Under the pieces are notes generated by a model. It made no database searches. It was not told where the DNA came from and saw only the letters and a program-made list of their open reading frames with translations. From Chloranthus sessilifolius (Eukaryota > Streptophyta > Magnoliopsida > Chloranthales > Chloranthaceae): DNA of 64,000 bases. The stretch lies in the NCBI GenBank assembly GCA_021018995.1, contig CM037593.1, forward strand, positions 41,305,810 through 41,369,809, in the 5' to 3' direction. The position numbers were made by a program, and so were the translations under genes. Shown piece by piece: positions 20,921-33,077 of this stretch. Position 1 is the stretch's first letter; the number at the start of each line of letters is the position of its first letter.

Positions 20921-21933
20921 ATGTTTGATTATCTACCCAACCTCATCTAGGCTTACTTGGAGTGAGACGTGTCCATTTTTTAACGCCCCCATTAGAGCCT
21001 GGAAATGGAGTGGGTACGTCATTAACAGATCCCAAACTATGATATGGGTCGGCATCCTCCTGAGCTGGGTCTCAAGTATGTGCTCACGGCTCATCTTTTC
21101 AAACGGGTGTTTGCTGCAGTGGTATCTTTCTTTCCCTCTGGTTGGGCTTGTGCTCGCACCAGTGTGTATGACTGTTTAGAGATCTTCCCTGACCTGGTGA
21201 CAAAATCAACTGCCCCTTCCCTGTTGTTGCTGGCATTGATGTCTGTTTGTTCATAGCTGAGCGGGACCTGATGAGGATTGTAAGTTGGTCTCAGGATCTG
21301 GAACTGGGAGAAGGTGGGTACTGGGGATATTGGTGCTGAGGGATTGGAATGGGTGGGTAATACCTGGTTAACTCCTGAAAAGGTGGAGGTGGTCTAATGG
21401 GATTTGTGAGGATTGTGGATGACTGAATCAGGGGTGATGTGACGGGGGTAGGCCATTGATAACTGATGGGCGTCGGAGGTGGATGGGAGACATAATTAGC
21501 CATTGGGTAATTGGTGGAAGATGTCACGTATGGTTAATAGGAGTTAATTTGGACATAGTTAACGGGAGCTAGCGCTGGGAAGTATATCCTAAGATCTAAG
21601 GGTTCTGTTTGTGGAGTGGTGTTGGGAAAGTAATCAACCAGATTCAAGGGTTCGATCACCCCAATACTTCTATCTCCCCAATCTCTCTGCAGTGGTGCCA
21701 CAAAATTTTCCTGGTCGCAGATGTAATCCAATGGGTCAAAGTCTTCATCATCCTCTGGTACCATGCCGACAGTGGGTCTCGGACCTGCCCCTCCTAGGGG
21801 TTGCAATGGTAGAGGTACCTGGTGAATGTTAGCATGTTGGTTGGCTTGGGAAAGTGTAGGGGGAATGATTTTCCCAGCCTCAATCAGATCCTATATTGTA
21901 TGCTTTAATGGGAAGCAGCGATCGATAGGGTGA
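20921..21933 (-). pseudogene. Tat-2 gag, C-terminal part
   Basis: It continues the gag interrupted by Ath-B. The segment from 21933 (PIDRCFPLKH...) completes the zinc knuckle begun at 33078. It is followed by acidic and proline-rich coding (PEDDEDFDPLDYICDQENF, 21534-21806; PNPIRPPPPFQELTRYYPP-like, 21291-21527). 20921-21256 matches the segment of Tat-1 at 41640-41870 just before protease. Stops at 21537 and between the blocks. Confidence 0.7.
21929..21933. other. Left target-site duplication of Ath-B (ggtga)
   Basis: GGTGA is repeated exactly at 33073-33077. Removing Ath-B and one copy restores a continuous Tat-2 gag frame through the zinc knuckle. Confidence 0.95.
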
Positions 21934-22249
21934 TGTTGAGAACTGGAAAATACCATTTTTCACCCCTTAATCTGGGCCTTGATAGACCCTTGAGAGAACT
22001 AAATAAGTATTTTAAGTGCCTATGTTGCAGCTAACAATAAAGACATGCTTAACCATAAAAGCAGCTCAAAAGTGCCAAAAAGATGACAATCCATGTCAGT
22101 CCAAAGGAAGGAAGTGAAGAAACAACCTCATCAGCTGTGGAAAGGTCTAAATAGAAGAGGCAAAGACCTGTAAGAGAAGCAGGGAACATTTGAGAAAATG
22201 CACTCTGAGTTCTTTTCAAGAAAGAACTTGCACTTTTCAGAAAGAACCT

Positions 22250-22480
22250 TGAACTTTGCGAAAAGAAGAAAACACTCCTCGAAAAGAAGATTAAACTGCG
22301 AGCTTGAAGTCATTGAACTTTGCGAAAAGGCCCTAAACTCTGCGAAAAGGACTAAAACTCAGTGTGTAGCTTTGAAGAGCATCGAACTCCTCGAAAGAAG
22401 ATTGAACTTTGCGAGCGAGCTTGAAGTCATTGAACTTTGCGAAAAGGCCCCCGAACTCTGCGAAAAAGGTATTCTGGAGA
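22250..22480 (+). repeat. TTTGCGAAAAG motif cluster in Ath-B U3
   Basis: About seven copies of CT(T/C)TGCGAAAAG or CCTCGAAAAG within 230 bp, upstream of the TATA box and mirrored in the 3' LTR at 31510-31740. Related motifs recur in the 3' non-coding region (29345-29480, including CTTTTCGAAAAG). Likely a repeated regulatory element; the factor is unknown. Confidence 0.7.
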
Positions 22481-22820
22481 TTCGCGGCTTTAACAAGGGC
22501 AATTCAAGAATGTCTGCTACACGCCCCAATGCATTGAAAAGCCCGAGACATTAGGAAGATTCTGAGCATGAACCAAAGGCATATTCCACCCCATGTGAAC
22601 ACCCAAAGATGAAATTACTTGGCGGGAACTTCTAGAAACTCTAACAAACTTTCAAAATGCATAACAGAATTGATGCCTCTGTTTCCTGATTGGCTGAACG
22701 GATCAAGCGATTACGATTGGCGAGCAACAGATCCGGATCCTAGTGCTCGACTCCTATTGGTTGATACAGATCTATCCAATTACGATTGGTTGATACACAT
22801 TTGAGCGGCTTAGGGAAAAC

Positions 22821-22828
22821 TATAAATA
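22821..22828 (+). promoter_or_regulatory. TATA box of Ath-B 5' LTR
   Basis: TATAAATA preceded by gggaaaac. The same box is at 32086-32093 in the 3' LTR. A good candidate for the element promoter. Confidence 0.75.
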
Positions 22829-23807
22829 GAGAACCATTTGCCCAATTTGGGTATCCATTTTAGAGTTTTCATCTCTGTTTCCTCATTCCGGTCAGATAGC
22901 TTATCTGAACCCCCTGTAATCCCTTCTTGTAGTTTACCTTTGAGAGCCATTGTGAGTGATTTGTACTTCCAAGTTCGGATTCAAGACTGTAAGTCTGAGG
23001 GCTCTCTAAGAAGCCGTGCTCTGTAATTGTAATTTTGGATTTTAAAAGGTTGCTGTAATTTGTGTCTTCTCCATTGGAGTCATGTCGAGGGTTCTGAATG
23101 ATCACCTTAGTGCATTAGACTTCTTTAGATTCACTCATCCACATGCAACCTCCCTTAAATCATCACCCCTGCGAATTAGCGCTGGTAACCTAATTCTAGC
23201 GACATTTACGGTGATGTTCATATTACGAACTAAAGAATAGGCCACAACTATTGGATGATCTGTGACCATTTAAGTGGACAGATCATAGCCATAAGTCTAA
23301 ACCTATTCCTTAATTCGGATTTATTTCTCTTACATCTGTGCTGGTAGCCAGATGAAGATTGAATCTGCACTGTTGAACTACAGATTCTCCATTAAAATTC
23401 AGAGGCTAAAGTACATGAAGCTATTATTTCTGCATTTGTCTTATTTTAAACATCTCCCCAACTCGGATCTGGATCATGTAGTTAGTTCTTTTCTTTATTT
23501 GCTTATAGTTAAATGTGACACAATCCAACACTCTCTTTTATCTATTCTTTTTTAGATAATTATAGAGCGGATCTGGTAGCACAAATCTGGAGGTTTATCT
23601 CTCTTTAGACAAAATTCTCGTGGACGATCTTGAAATACTTACTTTTAAAACTTGCTACAATTGGCCCTCGATCTTGCGGCTAGTGTTAGCCCCAATGTCC
23701 GATATCCCTTTCATAAGTTAACATCCATATAACCTAGCATTCTTTAATTCTTTAATTTTTGATTCATAATGCACACAATTATGGCACACTTGGAGCGACA
23801 TCAAGTT

Positions 23808-23826
23808 TTTTGGCGAATTCGGGAAG
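23808..23826 (+). other. Degenerate primer-binding site of Ath-B
   Basis: ttttggcg, then cgggaag, directly after the LTR resembles the Athila site TTTTGGCGCCGTTGCCGGGGA with several central bases missing. It is weaker than the sites of Ath-D and Ath-E. Confidence 0.5.
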
Positions 23827-24068
23827 TTTGTTCTAAAATAGATAGACCTATGTTTATTTTCATTTATTTATCACCATTTATTAATTTTGTTGTTATTTTT
23901 ATGCGACAATATGTATGTAAAAGAAAGGAAAGTTCTTAAATAGACAGGTTTCTGTACCAAACTCTCTCTGAGTTGTATGTTTGGCGGAGAACCCTCAATC
24001 GAGATTCTCGATTAAATTGAAGTTGAAAGACTCCTAAGAAACCGACATACATCACGGACATCTCTGAA

Positions 24069-25638
24069 ATGGGTGAAGAACAGAGATTGTTAAGAGACTA
24101 CTTTGCCCTGGTGCTTATAATTCCCCATTTTGCATTCAATTTCCCACGGAGTGGAAATTATGAAATTAAGTCCTCCACCATCCAAATGTTGCCTTCATTC
24201 CATGGATTGAGTAAGGAAGACCCTTACAAACACATTGATGAATTTCGGCTTTATGCACAACATTTAACATGGACTGGTCAGAGGCAACCAAGCTAGGCTC
24301 TTTCCTTTTCATTAAAGGACAAAGCTAGAGCATGGTTATCTATGTTAGCACCAAACATCATCACATCATGGAATGATTTGCAATGTCAATTTTTGTCAAA
24401 ATATTTCCCAATGACTAAAACCAGCCAACTGAGACAAAGCATCATCTCTTTCTCCCAAAACTCAACTGAAACTTTCCATGAAGCATGGGAAAGGTTTAAA
24501 GAACTGTTAAGGCAATGCCCTCACCATCAAATTCCTAAATGGGGTTCAAAGCTTCTATCAAGGAACTGATCGGAAGGGCAAGAACATGGTGGATGCCTCT
24601 TGTGGAGGTACCTACTTAGAAAAGCAGTTGATGAGGTTTGGGACCTCTTTCAGGTGATTGGAGAAAATTCAACCCAGCAGGAATCTCTGCCAAGGGACAC
24701 CGAGAATCCGACTAGGATGAATAATCCCCAATTCACAAGAGGAAAGTTTATGAAGTCAATGAGGAAAGGAAAGTGGATAATTTGACCACAAAATTTGATA
24801 GTGATGAACTCATTTAAAGCTCCAAATGGGTCAAGAGTAGAGGAGGCATGTCCGATATGCGGTCCCCCACTCATTCCATTGATCAATGTCACATCACAAT
24901 TTCAGAACTCATGATGGAACAAGCTCATGCAAGCTTTCGATCTTATGGGATGATGCAATCGAATGACTACCCATGGAGATCTCATCCTAATCTCAACAAA
25001 GAAGAAGCCAAAAATCAATTACCTTTCAAACACCTTTCACCATATCAGAATTTTTATAATAAATCAAATTTTCAGACTAACCAACAACAAGCCATGCGAT
25101 GCACGACCCTGCCCCTCCTAGATCCACGACCTTTGAAGAGCAGGTCTTGAGTTCACTTCAAAATCTTGAACTGTCTCGTGAACCTTCACAGTCGAGCATT
25201 AAAAATTGAAGAAACTCCGGGCCAACTCTCAAATTCATTGGCTAAGAGAGAAGAGGGTAAACTACCCAACTGTGAACAATCCTAAGGGACAGTTCATGGT
25301 TGGAGAATCCTCAAATGGCCATGAGGAAATCAAAGTGACTACTTTGAGAAGTGGAAGAATAATAAACAACACGATGGGTAGTGAAGAGGAAAAGATGAAG
25401 AACAAGTGCGGGAACAACAATTTGGATAGCAATATGGTACATTGATTTACATGAAAATTCAAAAAATGAAAAACAGAAAAATAACAAAATTGTTGAAAAG
25501 ATGAGGAGGAGAAATTTGTTCCTCACCTCCCATTTCCCCATGCAATGAAGTCGGTTTCTCCTTTTGACAAAGGAAACACAAAAATTGAGGAAATGATGGA
25601 GACATTCAAGCAAGTTAAAATTAATCTACCTCCTGCTG
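24069..25638 (+). pseudogene. Ath-B gag
   Basis: Gag forms the virus-like particle. Starting at an ATG at 24069 the frame shows the Athila gag landmarks SFHGLSKEDPYKHIDEF, then WNDLQCQFLSKYFP and FHEAWERFKELLRQCPHH. A zinc-knuckle remnant CPICG ... THSIDQCHIT spans 24850-24895 across a frameshift, and YPWRSHPNL follows. 24296 is a TAG stop (plausibly CAG or TGG before). Several 1-bp frame changes occur between 24560 and 25210. The tail to 25638 is Lys/Glu/Asn-rich and degraded. Confidence 0.8.
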
Positions 25639-26639
25639 ATGCAATCAAAGAGTCCTCGCTATGCAAAATTTCTCAAAGAGGTGTGCACCCACAAAAGGCA
25701 ATCTAGGATACATTTATCCAAGAAGGCCTTTGTGTGGAGAAAATCAACCAAGTGCTATCAATTGCAACACCACCTAAGATGCAAGACCACGAATCCCCAC
25801 AATCCTCGCATCATTGGGGAGCACACCATTGAGAAAGCCTTGCTAGATCTGGGTGCTAGTGTCAACCGCTTCCTATTCTGCCTATGAGAAGCTAGGTTTG
25901 GGAGAATTGAAACCCACTCAAGTGGTGTTACATAATGACAGATCCGAAAGGAAACCTATGGGGTTGATTGAAGATGTTTTGGTAGGAGTAGACAAGTTTT
26001 TCTACCTCGACTTTTTGGTGTTGGACATGGAACCAACCAAAAGTACCACCGCCATCCCTGTCATTCCGGAAGACCATTCCTAGCTACTAATGCATGCATT
26101 CAATGCAGTGTCCTGCATCATGGAGGTGTCTTTTGGAAATATGAAAGTTAAATTGAATGTGTATAATCTTTACTCAACCTCAATTCTCTGAGGAATGTTT
26201 CCATGTTGACATCATTGATGATTTGGTGGAGGAGTCTTTACAAACATTTCGCAAGGTAAAGACTCCACCATGTAATTTAAAAATGATTGGGGATCCACCG
26301 AGAAAGAAGGAAAAGGGAGATCAAATTCAACGGAGTCTGCTTTGTGCAAGGCACTCACCAATGATCATCAAGTTCTCTCTTGAGACCTGCTCCTCTCCCT
26401 CTTCCACAAGTTACCAAGGTACCTTTCTGCCCTCTTTTCTCAAATTCACAATTGGAACTCAAACAGCTCCCAAAAATCTGAAATATGTGTTTTGGGAGAT
26501 CATCAAACACTACTGTGATTATTTCTTCCTCCCTTACAAAGGAGCAAGAAGAGGAGGTAGTTCTAAACAAGACAAGAAAGCAATTACTGGACCATTCTTT
26601 GATTTTGGAGGAATAAACCCAATTTGTATGTATGCATAA
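25639..26639 (+). pseudogene. Ath-B protease and linker
   Basis: KALLDLGASVN (about 25835) carries the aspartic protease D-x-G-A motif, followed after a frame change by YEKLGLGELKPTQVVL and the LDFLVLDMEP block (25990-26040). The LGRPFLA region is degraded (ccggaagaccattccta where ctgggaagacc is expected). 26157-26639 has the form of the acidic linker before RT, with no domain recognised. Confidence 0.75.
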
Positions 26640-27990
26640 GATCCACTGGAAGAGGATGCCAAGCCTTCTAGAGAAATGCAAAGAAGGTTGAATCCTCACA
26701 TGCAAGAAGTGGTAATGAAGGAAGTTGTCAAGTCTGCTAGATCTTTGGGGTCATTTACCCCATTTCAGATTCTGCTTGGGTAGCACCCACATGTGGTGCC
26801 TAAGAAATGCATCATCATTGTAGCAAATTGAATCTGTAAACTTATGTCCACCAGGACAAACAAGCTGGATGGAGGGTCGCATAGACTACAGTAAAATTAA
26901 ATACCATGACAAGGAAAGACCATTTCCTCCCCCTTCATTGACTAAATCCTTGATAAGCTTGCAGCAAAGCTTACTATCGCTTCCTTGATGGGTACTGTTA
27001 CAACCAGATCCTCAGGTACCCACAGACCAAGAAAAGACCACCTTCACCGCCCCTTTGGCACTTTTGCCTATAGGAGGATGCCCTTTGGTCTTTGCAATGC
27101 CCTCACTTTTCAAAGATGCATGTATGCCATCTTTTATGACATGATTGATCAATTCATGGAGATCTTCATGGATGACTTTTCAATTTATGGAGACTTTTTC
27201 CCAATGCTTACACCACCTCAAGTTGGTGTTGCAAAGATGTGAAGAAACCAATTTGGTTCTAAGTCGAAAGAGTCATTTTATGGTCACCCAAGGCATTGTC
27301 CTAGGACATGTGGTCTCCCATAAAGGCATAGAGGTGGACCAAGCAAAATTGATCTAATTGCACATTTGCCTCCTCCCGTAATCAAGCAAATCAAGTTTCT
27401 TAGGGCATGCAGGATTTTATAGGAGGTTCATCAAAGATTTCAAGAAAATTTCCAAGCCACTCTGTCATTTATCGTGTCAAGATGTTCCTTTGTGTTTACT
27501 AATGAATGCATGATGCCCTTTGAGGTCCTTAAGAAATGTCTCGATTAGCCCCATCTTGCGCCCCCTCGACTATTCAAAGGTCCTTTGAGCTGATGTGATG
27601 TATCGACTATGCCCTAGGAGTCGCCCTAGGGCGTAGAAAGGATAAGCTTCCCCATGTCATAGCTTATGCCAAGAGATCCATGATAGATGCCCCTCAACTA
27701 CACAACAACCGAGAAAGAGCTGCCGCCATTGTGTTTGCATTGGAAAATTCGTGCCTTATGTTTTAGGTTCACAAATTGTGGTGTTTATCGACCACTCGCC
27801 CTAAAGTACCTTCTGCCTAAGAAGGATACCAAGCCCAGATTAATGTGGATCCTCCTATTACTGTGAGTTTGATCTATGATTAAGGATAAGAAAGGAGTGG
27901 AGAATGTGGTCGATCACTTATCCGTAATTCTCAATACCGAGGATGATAGCTACCCATTAATGAATCATTTCGATGAGCAACTTTTGCCAT
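26640..27990 (+). pseudogene. Ath-B reverse transcriptase and RNase H
   Basis: RT start RLNPHMQEVVMKEVVK (26690-26740), HVVPKK, then FGTFAYRRMPFGLCNAL and the catalytic FMDDFSIYGD at 27170-27190, intact. Next come LVLQRCEETNLVLSRKSHFMV and GHVVSHKGIEVDQAK. RNase H is visible only in pieces (around 27600-27800), ending with the KDKKGVENVVDHLS block at 27880-27920. Short gaps at expected CTGG/CAGG sites, for example before YNQI near 26998, break the frame. Confidence 0.8.
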
Positions 27991-29230
27991 CAATACCCAC
28001 ATTCTTGGTTTGCAAACATAGTCAACTTCTTGGCTATTGGACGATTCTCAACATTGGAATAGAATGGATAAAGATCTTTTCTTCACAAGTTAAACATTTC
28101 ATTTGGGAAGATCTCATCTATTCAAGAATTGTGCGTACTAAGTGATCGAAGTGTGTCCCCCATGAATTCCCTAGCATATTGTCAATGTGTCATGAAACGT
28201 GCTGTGGAGGCCATTTCAGCAATAAAACAAGCAAAATTCTGCAGTGTGGTTTCTATTGGCCCACAATCTTTAAAGATGCCTTACTGATCAGAATCTTGCA
28301 GGCGCCAAAAAATGCAAGATTTCCAAAAGAAACTCAATGCCCTATGCCAATCCTCGGTAGTTGAGTTGTTTGATGTTTGGGGCATAGATTTTATGGGCCC
28401 TTTCCCTTCTAATGGAAACAATTTCATCTTGGTAGTCTGGATTATGTCTCCAAGTGGATTGAGGCCATAGCTACCAAATCCAATGATCACAAAGTGGTTT
28501 TAAGATTCCTCAAAGACCACATTTTTCCAGATTTGGATTCCCAGAGCCATCATTAGTGATGGGGAAGCCACTTTTACAGTGCTTTGACTCTCTATTAAAA
28601 AGTACTCATCACTCACAGAGTAGCCACTCCCTATCATCCACAAACCGGTGGTGGAGATTTCAAATAGAGAGATCAAACACATTTTGGAAAAAAGTGAAGA
28701 AGAATGAAAAATTTGGTCCTTTAAGCTTAATGATGCTTGTGGGCATACAGAATCGCCTACAAGACTCCTATAGGGATGTCCCCTTTCAGATCGTTTATGG
28801 CAAGGCATGCCATCTACCGAGAATTAGAATATAAGGCCTTGTGGGCAATCAAAACTTTTAATATGGATCTAAGCTGGTAACCACAGAAGCTTCAACTCAC
28901 CGAATCGGAAGAACTGAGGATGGATGCCTACACTAGCTCCAGTTGTACAAAGAAAAGGTTAAATCATTCCATGATAGGAGCCTCATGAGAAAAGAGTTCA
29001 TACCGGGGTCCAAGGTATGGTTATTCAACTCTAAACTTAAATTCTTTCTGGCAAATTGAGATCCAAATGGGAAGGGCCATACATCATTCATCAAGGCCTC
29101 CCCTCGGGAGTCATGGATATTCGGATCCCAAGGATGGAAGAATACTCAAGGTAAATGGTCGAGGCTCAAACCATGCATTGAAAACACCGAGAGCCCTTCG
29201 CCCACCTATCATCATGAATCTCCAAAATCA
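27991..29230 (+). pseudogene. Ath-B integrase
   Basis: Zinc-binding domain (CHETCCGGHFSNKTSKILQCGFYWPTIFKDA, read in parts, 28180-28300), catalytic core start [18 protein letters not shown] (about 28380-28435), the [16 protein letters not shown] block (28450-28500), remnants of the YHPQT region near 28630, and a C-terminal part to about 29230. Several frameshifts. Identification rests on domain order as well as motifs. Confidence 0.75.
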
Positions 29231-31193
29231 TGGTAGAAAAGTGTATAATATGTTTGTACAACATTGTTTTTGATTTTTGCTATTTACATCTATTTTTCTT
29301 GTCGCATAGTGTAAATACACTTCAAAGTTCAAATCAAAGTAAAAGTACTTTTCGAAAAGTTCAAAGTTCTATTCAATTGATTACGAGTCAGATGAACTAC
29401 CGAAAAGAACCATGTTCTGCTCGAATAGTTAAAATTTCCTTTTCGAATAGAAAATGCTGGGAGAAGTCCTTTGCGAAAAGATCTTTACGGAGCCAAATCC
29501 ATTTCAAATAGACATCGAAGCTCGGTTCTTTGAACTACACTTTCTCGATTTTCTTGCCTTGTTTCAATTTTTCCGTATAATGTGACCATGCCACCTTTGA
29601 ACCGGTGAGAACACTGTTCCCCCATAGGTTTGGGGTATGGAAAAGCAGTCCCGCCATGGGATAATTAGCATAAGGGCATCACAATCACCAAAGTAATGAA
29701 ATGAATCAATTTACTTAAGAATCATGACAATGTGGAAATTTTAAACTTTTCTTTGCAAGAATTTAGACATTCTAAACCCTACAATATTCCACATTTCCAT
29801 GATGTTAACACGGAAAATACACTTGTATTAGCACATAGCAAGTCCACGTGAAGAGAAAAAGGTAAAGATATACTTAAAAGCTCAAGGAAAACCATAACCG
29901 GTGAGAATTGAGCCTATATGTTTTACATCTCTGTTGAAGAGTGACTGAGGCAACCCTTTTACGATTCAAAGGAATGAGGCATTAAATCCACTAGAAATTA
30001 GGAAACTCCAAATCAAAACAAGCAACAACATTCATGAAACTGAGGAAAAGATCAAGGCCTTCTTTGGGCAAACTTGAGCTTAATGTAACCAACCAAGAAA
30101 GATCTGCCCTTGTTTGTACCCCAATTGAGCTATAAATCCTACAATGCTTCATCAAAACACCCATTTTTCTTGCACCGAACCAATGGAACCAATTCTTCCT
30201 CACCTTGAGAATTAGAGTTAAAGGAGAAAGAAGTAAAGATGGAACATTTAGGCAAATATCAAAATAAATGAAGAAGAAATACCTCAAAAATGGGCAAGAG
30301 GTAGACCGAGAAAGTAAAAGAAAAACAATGTGAAAAGAAGCAAGCAAAAAAGGCAAAAGGGGAACTTTATGTTGAAAATTCAAGATCAAAGGAAGAAGAA
30401 CTGAGTACTTTGAACACGAGAATCTCAAAAGAAGCTAAACTCAAGAAGGTGGAGTCATGAACCACCTCCTTCAATTCCCCGACTTCTCAAAAATCCAAAC
30501 ACCATTCAACCTTCCTATCCTCAAACCTCACTCCACGAGCCATACAACAAACCCACTAAAAGGCCTTGTGATGCAAAGGTGAGTGAGCTGTCATGTGGAG
30601 ATAAGGAGTTTCGCAATCTATGGTGGGGAGATGTCAAGGATGCCACGAGAATCATGCCTATGCTCATGCTTACAAATCCATTTGGGAGATGTAAGCGCTC
30701 TTGAGCTTGAGTGAAAATGAACCCTTCAAAAATCTTGATGAGAGTACACCAAAGTGTTTGGGTTGGAACTTGAGCACATTAAGTATGACTTATAACCTAA
30801 TTTTTATTCAAATGATGAACTACTACTGACACATTTGCATGATTTCTATGGCTGCTCACAGATTGGAAAGAGTGAAACATTCATAAGGTTTATAAATGTT
30901 GAAATCCCCTTGCAAACAATAAACCTAAATTTCTGTTTAAACATTGATTCAAGAGTAACTAATTTTGATCTTTGATTGCTCATGGGATGACAGTGCACTA
31001 ATGCCAACTGTCCCATGGAGAAGTTTGTGGGTACCTTCACTGAAAACCCTCAGGAGACTTCACTCCTCCTCTAGGGATCACCTAGGGGTTTAAAAGGCTT
31101 GTTGCATATGCTAAATGCAACTGTGCTCCCTACAAAAATGGCTTTTCATTCTATTTTTAAATTTTGTCTTTGCTCAGGGACTAGCAAAGCTTA
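29231..31193 (+). other. Ath-B 3' non-coding region
   Basis: About 2 kb between integrase and polypurine tract. 29330-29520 holds GAAAAG motifs like those of U3. 29990-30430 is A-rich and gives a long minus-strand hydrophobic open frame that I regard as a shadow. No envelope-like or other gene is recognised. Confidence 0.6.
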
Positions 31194-31205
31194 GGTTTGG
31201 GGGTG
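31194..31205 (+). other. Polypurine tract of Ath-B
   Basis: gtttgggggtg directly before the 3' LTR, the usual Athila/Tat plus-strand primer. Confidence 0.8.
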
Positions 31206-33072
31206 TGTTGAGAACTGGAAAATACCATTTTTCACCCCTTAATGGGCCTTGATAGACCCTTGAGAGAACTAAATAAGTATTTTAAGTGCCTATGTTGCAC
31301 TAACAATAAAGACATGCTTAACCATAAAAGCATCAAAGTGCCAAAAGATGACAATCCATGTCACCAAAGGAAGGAAGTGAAGAAACAACCTCATCACCGT
31401 GGAAAGGTCTAAATAGAAGAGGCAAAGACACAGAAGAGAAGCGAGGAACATTTTGAGCAGAGAAATGCACTACTCTGAGTTCTTTTCAAAGAACTTGCAC
31501 TTTTAAGAAGAACCTTGAACTTTGCGAAAGAAGAAAACACTCCTCGAAAAGAAGATTAAACTTTGCGACAGCTTGAAGTCATTGAACTTTTGCGAAAAGG
31601 CCCTAAACTCTGCGAAAAGGACTAAAACTCCAGTGTAGCTTTGAAGAGCATCGAACTCCTCGAAAAGAAGATTGAACTTTCTGACGAGCTTGAAGTCATT
31701 GAACTTTGCGAAAAAGGCCCCGAACTCTGCGAAAAGGTATTCGAGATTCGCGGCTTTAACAAGGGCAATTCAGTAATCTGCTACACGCGCCCCAATGCAT
31801 TGAAAAGCCCAGAGACATTTCGGAAGATTCTGAGCACGAACCAAAGGCATATTCCACCCCATGTGAACACCCAAAGATGAAATTACTTGGCGGGAACTTC
31901 TAGAAACTCTAACAAACTTTCAAAATGCATAACAGAATTGATGCCTCTGTTTCGATTGGTTGAACCGGATCAAGCGATTACGATTGGCGAACATATCTGG
32001 ATCCTAGTGCTCAAACTCTATTGGTTGATCTGAGATCTATCAATTCGATTGGTTGATACACATTTGAGCCTGGCTTAGGGAAAACTATAAATAGACGAAC
32101 CATTTGGCGAATTTGGGCAGCCAGCTTTTAGAGCTTTCATCTCTGTGTCCCGCGTTCCGGTCAGCTAGCTTATCTGATCCCCCTGTAATCCCTTCTTGTC
32201 GTTTACCTTTGAGAGCCGTTGTGAGTGATTTGTACTTCCAAGTTCTGATTCAAGACTGTAAGTCTGAGGGCTCGCTAAGAAGCTGTGCTCTGTAATTATA
32301 ATTTTGGATTTTATAAGGTTGCTGTAATTTGTGTCTTGTCCATTGGAGTCATGTCGAGGGTTCTGAATGTTCACCTTAGTGCATTAGACTTCTTTAGATT
32401 TACTCATCCGCATGCAACTTCCCTCAATTCATCACCCCTATGCGAATTAGCTACCGTAACCTAATTCTAGCATTTACGGTGATGTTCATGTTACGAACTA
32501 AAGAATAGGCCACAACTATTGGATGATCTGTGACCATTTAAGTGGATGATCATAGCCATAAGTCTAAACCTATTCCTTAATTCGGATTTATTTCTCTTAC
32601 ATCTGTCGTAGCCGATGAAGATTGAATCTGCTTTCTGTTGAACTGATTCTCCATTAAAATTCAGAGGCTAAAGTACATGAAGCTATTATTTCTGCATTTG
32701 TCTTATTTTAAACATCTCCCCAACTCGGATCTGGATCATGTAGTTAGTTCTTTTCTTTATTTGCTTATAGTTAAATGTGACACAATCCAACACTCTCTTT
32801 TATCTATTCTTTTTTTTAGATAATTATAGAGCCAGATCTGGTAGCACAAATCTGGAGGTTTATCTCTCAGTTTAGACAAAATTCTCTGTGGACGATCTTG
32901 AAATACTTACTTTTAAAACTTGCTACAATTGGCCCTGATCTTGCAGGCCAGTGTTAGCCCCAATGTGCTGATATCCCTTTCATAAGTTAACATCCATATA
33001 ACCTAACATTCTTTAATTCTTTAATTTTTGATTCATAATGCACACAATTATGGCACACTTGGAGCGACATCA
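31206..33072 (+). mobile_element. 3' LTR of Ath-B
   Basis: 1867 bp, collinear with 21934-23803, TATA box at 32086-32093. It ends gacatca followed by the target duplication ggtga. Confidence 0.93.
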
Positions 33073-33077
33073 GGTGA
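33073..33077. other. Right target-site duplication of Ath-B (ggtga)
   Basis: An exact copy of 21929-21933. Confidence 0.95.

Larger units (their letters stand above)
21934..23803 (+). mobile_element. 5' LTR of Ath-B
   Basis: 1870 bp, TG...CA. TATA box TATAAATA at 22821-22828, so U3 is about 890 bp. U3 carries a cluster of CTTTGCGAAAAG/CCTCGAAAAG motifs (22250-22480). It differs from the 3' LTR mostly by 1-4 bp indels rather than substitutions. Confidence 0.92.
21934..33072 (+). mobile_element. Ath-B: complete Athila-like element
   Basis: Two LTRs (21934-23803 and 31206-33072) starting TGTTGAGAAC and ending ..GACATCA, a perfect 5-bp target duplication, a degenerate primer site, gag-protease-RT-RNase H-integrase on the + strand (24069-29230), about 2 kb of 3' non-coding sequence and a polypurine tract (TTTGGGGGTG) before the 3' LTR. 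The RT block RRMPFGLCNA..FQRCM and FMDD are of Athila type. The RT catalytic motif is intact, but the frame is broken by many small indels. Confidence 0.92.

Noticed and set aside
29991-30428. Minus-strand open frame of 145 residues in Ath-B 3' region, rich in Phe/Leu
   Set aside because: The + strand is A-rich low-complexity here. There is no domain, and it is antisense to an otherwise non-coding stretch. Probably chance.
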